Below, in pieces: positions 45,181 to 55,772 of a DNA stretch of 64,000 bases. The notes beneath the pieces are model-generated. The model saw only the letters and a program-made list of their open reading frames with translations, had not been told where the DNA came from and made no database searches. Within the stretch, counting starts at the first letter, position 1; every line of letters begins with the position of its first letter. The stretch is from Lolium rigidum (lineage: Eukaryota; Streptophyta; Magnoliopsida; Poales; Poaceae). The stretch spans positions 37,291,769 through 37,355,768 of the forward strand of contig NC_061514.1 in assembly GCF_022539505.1 (NCBI RefSeq). The letters are read 5' to 3'. The translations under genes and the position numbers were made by a program.

Positions 45181-45870
45181 ATGAAAAAAGAAAAGCAATC
45201 AAGTCGCAAGTTCTCGCCGGACTTCATCGCAGAATGGATGGAGCTGCAAAACACAGGACCCCCAGACTTATCGAGAACCTGGACCATGAATTTCGACGGG
45301 TCCAAAAGAGTAGAAGGAGCTGGCGCAGGAGTAGTACTGATATCACCTGAAGGCGACAAGTTAAAGTACATCCTTCGGATGACGTTCCCTAACGCATCTA
45401 ACAATGAAGCAGAATACGAAGCCCTCATACACGGGATGAAGATGGCGAAGGCTTGCGGTGCAACTCGATTAAAAATCTTTGGCGACTCACAATTGGTGGC
45501 TCAGCAAGTTATGAACCAATGTGACGCAGTCAATGATAGCATGGTAGCATACAAGGAGGTGTACAATGAACTCGAGAAGCTATTTGATGGATGCGAGGTA
45601 AATCACATCAGTAGATTGAGCAACGATGAAGCTGACATCCTCGCAAATATCGGGTCGCAATGCCTCCCAATTCCGCCAGGAGTATTCTGGGAAGAAATAG
45701 CGGAGAGATCTACGAAGCCAAAACAAAGTGCAAAAAGCAAAAGAGAAAACTTCGACATCCCTCACAGAAACCACGGAGGAGGAAGAGGAATAAGAGCTTG
45801 TGATGATGGTACAAGTTCCTTGGATGCAAGCATATATATCATACATCCTCAGGAAAGAAATACCCGATGA
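45181..45870 (+). CDS. E4 second, archaeal-type RNase H (aRNH)
   Basis: An open frame with the archaeal/plant RNase HI pattern: NFDGSKRVEGAGAGVVL (first Asp at about 45295), NNEAEYEALIHGMKMA (catalytic Glu), KIFGDSQLVAQQVM (second Asp, about 45485) and HISRLSNDEADILANIG (last Asp). All four expected acidic residues are present. A second RNase H of this kind between RNase H and integrase is a known hallmark of the plant Tat lineage. The first 90 bases may belong to the preceding linker. Confidence 0.85.
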   Translation: MKKEKQSSRKFSPDFIAEWMELQNTGPPDLSRTWTMNFDGSKRVEGAGAGVVLISPEGDKLKYILRMTFPNASNNEAEYEALIHGMKMAKACGATRLKIFGDSQLVAQQVMNQCDAVNDSMVAYKEVYNELEKLFDGCEVNHISRLSNDEADILANIGSQCLPIPPGVFWEEIAERSTKPKQSAKSKRENFDIPHRNHGGGRGIRACDDGTSSLDASIYIIHPQERNTR

Positions 45871-47087
45871 TCCAGTTGAGGCAAGGCGAGTAATTCGACG
45901 GTCTAAAGCTTTCACGGTGATCAAAGGAGAATTGTACAAGCGAAGTATTTCAGGCGTTCTGCAAAGGTGTGTAACACCCGAAGAAGGAAGAATAATACCG
46001 AAAGATGTACACGAAGGAATATGCGGCCACCACGCGAGTAGTCGAGCCATCGCAGCCAAGGTTTTTCGGGCAGGATTCTATTGGTTGACAACAATCGAGG
46101 ACGCCAAAGAAATAGTAAGGACTTGCGATGCGTGTCAAAGGTTTGCCGCAAAACCTCACTCTCCAGCAGCAGAACTAACACCAATACCATTGTCGTGGCC
46201 CTTCGCACAATGGGGACTCGACATGGTGGGCAAGCTACACAAATCATGGCCAGGAGGAAAAGAATACATGCTAGTAGCTGTCGACAAATTTACAAAGTGG
46301 ATAGAAGCGAAGCCGATAAATTCGCCAGACGGAGCATCCGCAAGTAAAATTCATAAAAGGCCTCGTCTTCAGATTTGGAGTGCCCCACAGCATCGTCACG
46401 GACAATGGCAGTAACTTTACATCCCACGAATTCAAAGATTATTGCAAAGAAGTGGGTATCAAGTTGCACTTTGCGTCAGTGGCACATCCTCAAACCAATG
46501 GGCAAGTCGAGAAAGCCAATGGCATCATGTGCAATGGCATCAAGAAACGCCTGTTAGGACCACTGGAAAAAGCTCGACATACCCGGCCGAAGAATTACCA
46601 AGTGTGTTGTGGAGCATCCGAACAACACCAAATACAGCGACACAGGAAACCCCGTTTTTTCTGGTCCATGGAGCAGAGGCAGTCCTACCGATAGAAATAG
46701 AGCACGACTCACCTAGAGTCACAGAGTATAATGAAGAAACTTCCAGGGATAGCATTGGAAGACGACCTAGATGCACTCGACGAAGCTCGAGACGAAGTAT
46801 TATCAAGGGTAACCAAATATCAACAGGACCTGAAGAATTACCACAATCGACGTTTGTGGCCAAGATCTTTCCAGGTGGGAGACCTAGTTCTTCGGCTCAC
46901 GCAAAAAAGTCATGAAAAGCTCGAGTCACCATGGCTTGGCCCTTATATTGTCACGGAAGTAATCGGAGGAGGAGCATACAGGATAAAGGACAAGAAGACA
47001 GGAGTGGAGGAGCAAAACCCCTGGAACGTGGCGCAACTCAGGCGGTTCTACGCTAAATATAGTCCTTGTAAAACTTCAATGTACTGA
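45800..47087 (+). pseudogene. E4 integrase, one or more frameshifts
   Basis: The N-terminal zinc finger (HEGICGHHASSRAI, later CDACQRF) and the first catalytic Asp region (WGLDMVGKL, VAVDKFTKWIEAKPI) lie in the 45800-46414 frame. A shift near 46350 moves to the frame with SIVTDNGSNF and AHPQTNGQVEKANG (second Asp and Glu, 46390-46530). Another shift leads to 46731-47087 with the GPY/F-type C-terminal module (WLGPYIVTEVIGGGAYRI). The domain order is complete but this copy could not make one protein as sequenced. Confidence 0.85.
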
Positions 47088-47540
47088 AACGCCCGCGAGT
47101 TTTCAGACGCACTCTTTTCCTTTTTCGGGGCACCGAGTGGGGCCGGGAAAGGTTTTTAATGAGGCGGGCTCGCGGTGCTGCAATATAATAAAGATAGTGT
47201 CAATATAGCTTTTCTCCATCGACATGCTCAAACTCCCCAACCCGACGAATTTCAATATAGTTCCTTCGAAAAAAGAAAAAGCCTTGCCTTGGTATTAAAT
47301 TACCTCGCGAGTCAATAAAAATGCAAAATAGTATTCAACAAAGAAGCTCTGGGGCTGATATTCGCCAAAACTACATATTGGATAACTCGCTTTGGTTCAA
47401 AACCTCGCATTATACAAATACAGTGAATAGTCACCGAAAACACTCGGGGGCTAGATAAACATAGAAACATGATGTTCGCTTCACAATATAATCACAATCG
47501 TGATTTACAAGGAAGAATTATCTACCTAAAGAAAAAAAAA
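47088..47540. other. E4 linker between integrase and antisense genes
   Basis: No coding region. It includes a GGCACCGAGTGGGGCCGGG segment and a polypurine-like TCGGGGGCTA at 47444-47453. Confidence 0.5.
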
Positions 47541-48510
47541 TTAGTCATGATTCAATATATCGTCAAGGGTAATCCTGTTTTCTTCAGGAGCAGCGCCAAG
47601 AAAATCAGCATAATGACCATCTGCAAAAAAGTCGGCATCCATCCGAAGAAGATCTTCGATCATTTCTTCAGCTATAGGCGAAACCTTCGTGTTAATACGA
47701 TCGACACCAACTCTTCGGCGCCGTACCTTCGCGTGAACTTTCCCAACAACTTGGGTCAAGTCAAGCTTTGAGTGGCAAATCTGCAAGCATGATAAGGGCA
47801 AATCCGGCGCCAGCCACCGCTTGAGCTTTGACAAAATCATGGATCCTATGAGCATCCTTAAATTTCTCCATTAACTCGGGAAGAGTTTTCGGTGGAACGT
47901 TCCGAGGAAACATAGAGTTATAAACCATGGACAGTGGTCTTGGTACGAAGTCAATGAAATCGCGAGTTTGAGAGGCACGCTCCTGAAATCTGACAATCTG
48001 GCGGGTCCTCTCTGGGGTAGCCTAAAATAGAGAACCATGATCAAGGGAAAGGTTAACAAGGAGGTTCGTCCTGGTATTTATCCTATCCTCTTCGGCAACA
48101 AGCATCGCAGAAGGAGCCTATGAAAACAAAGAAACAGAAAACTTCAAGACACATAGCATAAAGACGGAAGATATTGAGGATAAAACAAGCATACTCGACA
48201 TATCTGCACTGGCTTCGTTCATTAACTCGAGCATGAAATTTTCTCGAGTAGTCGCCTTTTCAGCCTCGGAAGCAGCAATTTCCTTGGCAGCCACGGCCTC
48301 GCGAGCTTGTTGAAGTGCAACTTTTTCGGCCTCAGATGACTTACGAGACTTCTCCATCATCACAAGTGTTTGTTTCTTCGCATACTGAAGTTGCTGCCGA
48401 AGTTCATCCAATTCTTGCGGCAAAGAATCTTCGACAGATGTAGTACCAGCAAGAGCTCTCTTTGAGTGAGAAGAAGGCGAAATATTGGAAGGACCAGGAG
48501 CTGGCGTATA
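47541..48510 (-). pseudogene. E4 antisense coding segment downstream of the main antisense gene
   Basis: Minus-strand pieces read as a coiled coil (PQELDELRQQLQYAKKQ, then KVALQQAREAVAAKEIAASE, 48420-48230). A segment with RFQERASQTRDFIDFVPRP (about 47970) follows, and then EEMIEDLLRMDADFFADGH and ITLDDILNHD, stopping at 47541. Frames are interrupted. It resembles the C-terminal part of the same grass protein family as the main antisense gene, so it could be further exons or a partial duplication. Confidence 0.5.
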
Positions 48511-48719
48511 ATTGTCAAAAATTAACCGGAAAAAAGAAATATTTCGACATCAATCACCGAGTAAAGATAGATTTCCATTCATTCCCATAATATATACATG
48601 TCTATTACAAAAGAAGGACCTTCTAGAGACCTATCGAAGCAGCTTATCGCCAAGAACACTACGGCGACAAAGCCAAAAGAACGAGGTACGCTAAAAAGAA
48701 AAAGCAAAGAGGCATTCAA

Positions 48720-51471
48720 CTAGACCTCCGGCCTTGATGAGCTAGGAGTCGAAGACGGCGTGATCCCGAGATAGGCCAGGATTTTCTTCGTGTTGGGCTT
48801 AGCCGCCTTGATCGGCGACCTCCACCTTGATTGTTCTATCTCGCTCGCATCGCCAACTTTCGCCCGGCCGATAGTTTGTCGGCTATTGGCTACCAAGGCA
48901 ACAGTGTTCTCAACGGCGACCTTCATATTCTCATGACGCACCTTCAGCCCAAGATCTTCTGGTGGATCAAAGCACTTGGCCAAGTTAAGGAAAGTTGCGG
49001 GTTCCTCTTTCTTCGGGAAGAAATAAGGAAAGAGCCGCGACAGCCCTGCTTTGGCATGATCAATGCCTTCGCGTGCCTCTGACCCATGAAACTCGAGAAA
49101 TGAAAGGGCGTCAAGAAGAGCATCATTGTCGGGATCCTCGAGTTCAAACTCTTGAGCTGTTCTATCTGTCAAGGAAGAAACGTATTAAGCAACAAACGAG
49201 TGCAGAAAAGAAAATACAACGGATATAAAGTGGCTCAGATACTTACTGAGAAAGCGGCGACTTTGCGTCCTTATACGCTTAAGGATCGCCTCCTCGCGAG
49301 CAGATTGTGCAGTTATATGCTCGCTCAGTGAAGTCTCGGCAGTATGAAGTCTTTTTCTAAGATCTTCGACACTAGCAGACTTCAGTCTTGGCCTTGTCAG
49401 CTTCTGCTCTAGCTTGAACAGCATCTAATTCGGCCTTCTTACGAGCCTCTTCACTCTGCTCTAATTTTTGAGCAAGAGCATTGGCACGCTCGTTGATAGC
49501 CGCCAATTTTTCTGCCAAGAAAGATAGAACTTTGTTAAAATATCGACAACAAAGGAGTAACAGAAATATGGTAAAAAAGAAAGCAGCAAGGCATCACCTT
49601 CAGTTTGGTTAGCATATTCACGATACCCAATGAATTGAGCACCGATGCGAATAAGCTCTTTGATCATGGGCTGTTAAGGAAAGAAAAAGCAAGAAAATTT
49701 CGGTATGAGAAAAATATAATGGCAGTTAGAAGCAAACAGAGGAAGTACAGACAGTGACAAGAGTATGGAGAACTTACATCATCCAAGAGAGGGTTTGAAG
49801 AGCTACTCAATTGGAGACTCGGCTCCGGAATTGCTTCAGTCCTTGCCCTTTTCGGCGAAGGGACAAGGGGGCTCGAAGGAGGAGTAGATGTGCCGACATT
49901 TTGTTGAGGAGGCGATGATTCTTCTCCTTCAACTGGCTTTTCCGAAATAACTAAAGTATGTGACGTACTCGTTCGAGCAGCCACATCCAAAGTTGGTGTT
50001 TCTTCATCATCATCACTGTGAAAAAAAGGTGGCAGCATAAAAAGCAAGGCAAATAAAATTCTTCGAATAGAAAAATAAAAAGAAACAAGGAACTTACGAG
50101 CTGATGAGACTCTCGATATATGGATCATAAGCTGCCTTTCGCGGTGAAGGGGCAGTTTCTTCGGGTTTGGAGGTCCCGGAATCTTCGACATTGCTCCTTT
50201 TCCTTTTGTTCTTTGGAGAAACAGCAGGAGGAGGAGATTGTGCTGATGTAGTACCTTCAGAGGCAGCATCCTTTTCAATAGATCCCGCAGATTTTCGGGA
50301 ATCTGCGGGTTCATTCACAAAAGAGGGGGCTTCCTGGTTGTCATCGGCGACAACAGCCCTTTCCTCGACATCTCCACCCTCAGGAAGAGGAGGAAGAGAA
50401 TCCATAGTAGGATGGTTCTGCAGAAAAATAACGACAAAAGAAAAATTAGAGAGATATCAAAACAATGAGATGCAGGAAAAGTTCGGAACAAGATAAAAAT
50501 TCGAGAAGACAAGATACCTTGGGGAGAGGATTGGTGGAGCTGTATGGTTCCACGCGGCAAGAGGAGGGAATAGGATCCCTCTTGCTCAGCGAGGAAATTC
50601 TTCGAATAAGCTTTTCCAAGTCCTTCACAGAAAGATCATTGGAGAGCCTATTGGCATCATTGTCACCAGCGTATGTCCAAAGGGGATTTTTGCGGGCCTG
50701 AAGAGGCTGCACTCTAATCCTAAGAAAATAGGCAGTGATTTGAACACCAGACAGCTCTTTGCCTCGAGTATTTTGAAGCTGATGAATACGAGACATAAGT
50801 GCTTCTGTCGCCTTTTTCTCTTCTTCGGAAGCTTCAGCATCCCAGGAACGGCGGCGTTGAATTTTGGCACTTCCGTCAAAAGGGACTATGTTGTGCTCGA
50901 CAAAGTTGGCACTTTCTTCGTGTATGTAGAGCCACCTTTTGCGCCATCCTTGGACAGAATCAGGAAATTTGACGTCGAAGTAATCAACGTCGGTTCGGAC
51001 ACGTATAACAACTCCACCTATGTTATAGGTGGCGTTGTGAGCGCCATTGCGGCGAAGGCAGAAAATGCGTTTCCAAAGAACCCAATTAGGAGGAATTCCA
51101 AGGAAGCATTCGCACAGTGTGATGAAAATAGAAATATGAAGGATGGAATTGGGGGTCAGCTGGTGCAGCTGAATCCCATAGACAAAGAGAAGGCCGCGGA
51201 GGAAATCGTGAATTGGGGTAGAAAGGCCGCGGATGAGATGATCAACGAAACTAACCCGGTACTCCATTGGAGGGTTGGGGTAGCTTTCTTCGCTGGGAAA
51301 GCGGACAGCGTCTTCTTTCTTCATCAAGCCAAGCCTCTTCAGCATGTTGACGTCTTGGTTGGAGATTTTAGATCTCTCCCACTCAAGATCTTCAGCGGCC
51401 ATCTTGGATTCTGGAGTACTGTGGCGAGTGAGTCGCGTGCGCGGTGGCATCAACGGCACCGGAAAAAGCAA
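48720..51471 (-). pseudogene. E4 antisense gene: PF04195-like 'gypsy-type transposase' protein, six exons
   Basis: Minus-strand exons are inferred at 51471-50518, 50417-50098, 50015-49778, 49670-49598, 49511-49247 and 49165-48720. Introns are short with good sites (GTAAGT donors at 50097, 49777 and 49246; TTTCTGCAG, TTTCACAG and TTGACAG acceptors), and the phases agree across every junction. Exon 1 has the domain found in many grass proteins annotated as putative gypsy-type transposase (IHDFLRGLLFVYGIQLHQLT, ILHISIFITLCECFLGIPP). The middle is serine/proline-rich with a basic KNKRKRS motif, then a coiled coil (NERANALAQKLEQSEEARKK). One one-base shift lies in exon 5 near 49380. The function is unknown. 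Similar antisense genes are known in Tat elements such as Grande and RIRE2. Confidence 0.75.
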
Positions 51472-51599
51472 TGCTTGTGCGTGCGGAAGATCAAACAGAG
51501 TTGGGCGCAGGGGAAGTTTTTGCAGAGGGGAACAGATGTGCGGCGCAAGCGAAGGACTGGACCGAGGTTGAAGAAAGGTTTATATAGGATTCGGACGAA

Positions 51600-52829
51600 G
51601 CAATGCACCATTGGATGAAGAAATCATGTGGTGAAAAAAGGATCTTGTAGATACAAGGGTAAGAAGGTATTTTTACTGGGATGGAATGGAACAGGCGTTA
51701 CCGTACGTGCGCCAGGAAAAGCGGAGGACGTGTGTCCCCCACTTGCACGACGTGTCAACGTGGTGGGAGCAATGGACCCACAAGGCAGAAAAATCCCGAC
51801 TATTGATAGAGATGAAGTGAATTTGACAAAGGAAAGTATGTCGACAAGAAAAATAAAAAGAGAATGGCGACAGGACAAGTCATTTGAATACTTCGGGAGC
51901 CTTTGGTCAAACACAAGTTTTTGCCCAAATGCTCGGGGGCTACTTCGATAAAAGTAAAATTTTGACTATGGCAATATAGAAATTGCGGGAGCCTACAACC
52001 AAGCACAAGTTCGTGGTTGTAGCCTCGGGGGCTACTCCCATCGGGAGCGCTGTTCGCGCACCCGAGAGATAAAAAAAAAGAGAATATCGGGAAATAATGA
52101 CAATATAGCGACAAGGTGGATTAAAATGTTGAGCCTACAACCAAGCACAAGTTCTTGGCTGTAGCCTCGGGGGCTACTCCCATCGGGATAGCTGTTCGCG
52201 TGCCCGATGAAATTAAAAAAGGAAAAGGAAGAAAGATAGAAAAGCAAGAGAGTATATTTCGAGTTATAATTAACTCTACATATACTCCCATCGGGAGATT
52301 AATATAAGTCATATTTGACTCGATAAAATATGCCATTCCAACAGCCTGAAAAGCACTCGACAATATATTCTCGAACGCCAAAGTTGCGATCAATTTCCGA
52401 ATGCCGCAAATTTGCGAAGGTAAGACCCCGGATCCGTTCGATGGGCGTGGCATCGCCTAAGACTGCGCTCTGCTACTTTTATCCGTATCAACGAGATACG
52501 AAGAAAAATCCTAACGGACGCGTTAGGTACTCGATAAATTTGACTGGGACTCGACAGAATGGTAAGACCTTAAGCGGCACCTGTCGGAGTTTACACCAGT
52601 ATCCCGAGATCATGTCCAGGGACGTGATCTTGAAGTAGGTTTTTGCGGATTGCCACTAGAGCAGTTAACTAGTACCCGATCCGTCAGATGAACTAGCCCC
52701 AACTACCAGTATCCCTGTACAATATAGAAATTTATATGAAGAAATATAGAAAAGTTTAAATTGTCAAATAAAAATAAACAGTGGAGATTTTCCCTGACTC
52801 TACGATTCAAGCAAAATCTCGGGGGCTAT
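51600..52829 (+). repeat. E4 3' noncoding region with repeated polypurine-tract-like cassettes
   Basis: TCGGGGGCTA, the motif that forms the polypurine tract beside the 3' LTR (52819-52828), also occurs at 51933, 52025 and 52167. The last two lie in cassettes of about 140 bases starting AGCCTACAACCAAGCACAAG and containing CTCCCATCGGGA. CTCCCATCGGGAG recurs near 52286 without the purine run. No gene is present. Confidence 0.8.
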
Positions 52830-53213
52830 TGACATAGACATCCCAAATGGGCCTGCCGGAAATAGTACCCGGGGTTTAATGAAGGCCCACTACCCGAAGA
52901 ATAAGAAGATTCGGGAGCCCAAGATATATTAAGGAAAGTAGAGTTGTAATAGGAAGTGTTGTTTGTAATCTGGCGGGATGAGTTAGAAACCGTCCCGGAC
53001 TCTGTAACTTGTACAAAACGAAACCCTCGGCTCCGCCTCTTATATAAAGGGGGAGTCGAGGGACGAAGAGATCATCGAATCATTGTTCACAAACCCTAGT
53101 TTTCATAATCGTCGAGTACTTTTCGGCTGAAACCTTCGAGATCTACTTGCCCTCTACTTGTAACTAAACCCTAGCCTATAACCCGTAGGCATTGACAAGT
53201 TGATACCTTGTCA
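52830..53213 (+). repeat. E4 3' LTR
   Basis: 384 bp. It differs from the 5' LTR at about five positions (for example CATAGACATCC against CATAGGCATCC, one extra T after CGGGG, CTTGTAAC against CTTCTAAC, AACCCGT against AACTCCGT). Confidence 0.95.
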
Positions 53214-53479
53214 AACGGCAATGCCATGGTGGTGTCTGGCTACGCGCTTACGCTTGTGATGGGTGAGCTAATGTCATCATGTTAACATATAGGTGAGGCT
53301 GGAAAAAGCATCTGACCAACCAAACAAAGTGGAACTTAGGTACCAACTGATGTAACTCAGGCAATCAAACGAAGTGTGTTTTGTTTAACTTGAAACTCGT
53401 CTGAAACGAGATGTGGCTTTCTTCTCACTGACACAGTAAACCCCGGATTGAATGCAAGCTACCAAACGCGTGCTAGGTA

Positions 53480-53773
53480 TCGTGCCAAACAGACAATGAC
53501 TGCCTTTCTGTGATCCAAAGGATCGAGTCTACAACGATTGATCGGAGCCCTGTTGGTGTGATTATACAAGATATTAAATCCTTGGCAGCCAGCTTCGAGG
53601 CAGTCGCGTTCAAGCATGTTCGGCGTCATTGTAATGAGTCGGCACATATCTTAGCCCGCTTAGCGGAGAGTTTTATTTCTTCTATCTTTAGAAATTTTAT
53701 CTCGGAGTGTATCCGGAAGACTTTGTATTATGATTTTCTGTGATCAATAAAGTGCCGTATTCCTAAAAAAAAC
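53480..53773 (+). mobile_element. 5'-truncated LINE with RNase H-like (RVT_3) tail
   Basis: A frame ending at 53743 reads SPVGVIIQDIKSLAASFEAV, then FKHVRRHCNESAHILARLA. This is the C-terminal pattern of the RNase H-like domain in plant non-LTR reverse transcriptases (HV.R..N..AH.LA). The stop is followed by AATAAAG and an A-run at 53766-53772. The upstream ORF is missing, as expected for truncated LINE insertion. Confidence 0.65.
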
Positions 53774-54113
53774 CAGAACAATGGGCAGTTGCAGCTCGGT
53801 GAATCTAGATCAGGCGACGGAGTGGAGAAACGGAGAGGAAAATATGTGAGGGCTTTGCGTTTGGTCAAGCGGTACGGCGCCCATGGCCTACACGGGCCTT
53901 GGCCACTCTCTTTGAGAAAAATACGCTCCGCTGATATTTTTCTAGAAAAAGGACTTGCCCCAAAAAGGATAGCTTACTTATTGATAAGGTGAATCTAAAA
54001 AAAAACTTATTGATGAGGTTTCCTAAGGAAACTCAAATAGAGGTCTTTATTTTAAAATTTTCAAAAATCATATTTCTATAAAATCTAAAAGAAGTTATGC
54101 AGGTTGCCTATGG
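53774..54113. other. Unassigned AT-rich DNA
   Basis: No gene or element ends recognised. It includes short direct repeats around ACTTATTGAT(A/G)AGGT (53968 and 54007). Confidence 0.4.
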
Positions 54114-54116
54114 TAA

Positions 54117-54440
54117 GAACATCTCCAAGCCCCTATAGGCTACAGCCCTCCCAATATAGGGCTATTGGGGCCCAAACAAAAAAAAAGGCTCCCACCAGCA
54201 TCCTTAATAGACAATCCACGTCATTACGAGCTTAATACGGCAGCCGAGTAGTCGGCAACTCCCATACAAACCTAGTACATAGGGAGGCAATCGAGGCCTT
54301 GGCATCAATTCCACAACAACATTACTTAAATTCTTGTGGCATGGGCCAACCATCACTCTCTCAGCTTCCCACCTACCTATATTCCTCTATCTCCTTTCTT
54401 TCTCCACTCTCATTCCCACCTACTGCACGACTTCTAAAAA
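54117..54440. mobile_element. Possible Harbinger-type fragment, left end only
   Basis: TAA (54114-54116) followed by GAACATCTCCAAGCC resembles the GAGCATCTCCAG ends of the elements at 59859 and 63783. The CT-rich stretch at 54350-54420 is typical of such MITEs. No right end was found. Confidence 0.35.
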
Positions 54441-54585
54441 TTGAGAGCACAGGGAGAGGACACGGGTGAGGCAGCGGTTAGACGCGGCAGAGAAGGCAAG
54501 GGAGAGGCGGCGGATCTCCTTTGCCCCGCCGACCTGACATCACCACGCGATCTCACGAGCTCCTCCTCACGAACGACACCACGAA

Positions 54586-54688
54586 ATGCCAATGAAATTC
54601 ACCGTCGAGGACGGGTTCGTCGCCCTCAACCATGCTCTGTCTTTTCTTGATCCAAAGTGTCATGCCGCCTACGGCCCCATGATCCAAA
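54586..54688 (+). pseudogene. Possible gene fragment (single exon, product unknown)
   Basis: ATG at 54586 opens MPMKFTVEDGFVALNHALSF, then LDPKCHAAYGPMIQ, ending at a possible GTGAGC donor (54689). It reads like real coding sequence but no continuation was found within the next 5 kb. It could be a captured exon or the start of a destroyed gene. Confidence 0.25.
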
Positions 54689-54942
54689 GTGAGCACCTCC
54701 GTTACGGACCCGATTGCCCCCCCCCCCCCGCCCCGTAATCATGTGATTGGATGGAGGGGTGAAGGCAGCGACGCGTCTCCGGCTCGCTCCAATGTGTGTA
54801 CTCGTCACTAGGTGGTCCAAAAATAATTTTGCATCTTTTATTACTTATTATAGGATTTTTTACTACTGTAGACTATGATCCCTTTGAAAAAACAAGGAAA
54901 AGTCTCCAAGAAAAATAAAAAAAGAAATCGAGAACAAGATGT

Positions 54943-55244
54943 CAGAGTTTCTTTGATTCATAGGATAGGAAAAATATAGGAATAGAAAAAGCATAGGATT
55001 GAGATGGCATGCCCATTTGAATCCTATGGGAAGATGAAGTGTGTTTGATTGTAGCAATGATTTTTTTTCATAAGGTATAACCTAATGTTCTTTTTTTCAT
55101 ATAGAATTTACGCTACAATATTCTTATAAGATTAGTTCCTACATAATGTGTTCCCATAAATCAAACAATTTATATAGAAAAATTATCATAGGATCCAAAT
55201 CTTACACAATTCTTTTACAAATCCTATGAATCAAATGAACCCTG
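54943..55244. mobile_element. hAT-like MITE, about 302 bp
   Basis: Inverted ends CAGAGTTTCTTTGATTCATA and ATGAATCAAATGAACCCTG, with AATCCTATG motifs facing inward from both sides. It is AT-rich and noncoding. A clear 8-bp duplication is not visible, so the superfamily is inferred from the terminal sequence. Confidence 0.6.
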
Positions 55245-55772
55245 ACCTCAGGTGCTTAATTGGCGTGGGTGCTTGACACGTAGAGCACATGACAAAACTA
55301 GAAGATGCATGAAATATTTTTCTTATAAGCCTGTGTAAAGATCTTCTTGCAATTTTCCATTTGCATATATACTTCTCTAATGCAGAGGGAATCTCTGGTC
55401 CGTGAAAGGACGAAGAAGTCATTGTATTAGGTAGGCTTAATCATGTTGGGGGCTAATCATTTTTCCGTCCAAATAATTAAGTTGCTAGATAAAGAAAAAC
55501 ATCATTTCAAATTTTATGTCTCTAGTTAATCATGCATTTTGTTCAATCACAATGAGATCCAGTCGTGACAGTTTACCGCGAAAGAACAATGTTATATGCA
55601 TGTTAACCACTAATTTGACAAGAACAAAGAAACAATAAGGAAAGTAAGTTCCTCAATTATGAAACCCGCATGTTTTCCATGATATTTTATACCGTACAAT
55701 GTTTTGTTAAAGAAAGCATATTGGTAACGAGGGACGAGCTTTCTTAGAGATGGTGGTATCTCTGACCGTTTT
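55245..55772. other. Unassigned AT-rich DNA
   Basis: No gene, RNA or element ends recognised in about 530 bases. Confidence 0.4.

Larger units (their letters stand above)
40232..53213 (+). mobile_element. E4: Ty3/Gypsy retrotransposon of the Tat lineage, 12,982 bp
   Basis: LTRs of 384 bp (40232-40615 and 52830-53213) begin TGACATAG and end CTTGTCA, with the perfect target duplication AACGG (40227-40231 and 53214-53218). They differ at about five positions, so insertion is recent. Domain order is gag, protease, RT, RNase H, a second archaeal-type RNase H, and integrase. The second RNase H and a spliced antisense gene before the 3' LTR mark the Tat group (as in Grande and RIRE2). Pol is broken into many short frames by single-base indels. 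Confidence 0.95.
39101..53472. mobile_element. Harbinger-like DNA element, about 1.4 kb, split by E4
   Basis: The left end GGGGCGCGTTTGGTAG (39101) and right end CTACCAAACGCGTG (53472) are inverted, and CTA flanks both (39098-39100 and 53473-53475). A 3-bp duplication fits PIF/Harbinger, although TWA is the usual target. Without E4 the element is about 1,385 bp. It carries a histidine-rich minisatellite and no recognisable transposase. Confidence 0.6.

Noticed and set aside
50740..51618. 292-codon plus-strand ORF between E4 integrase and 3' LTR
   Set aside because: It is antisense to the first exon of the minus-strand PF04195-like gene, which has recognisable domain sequence and splice sites.
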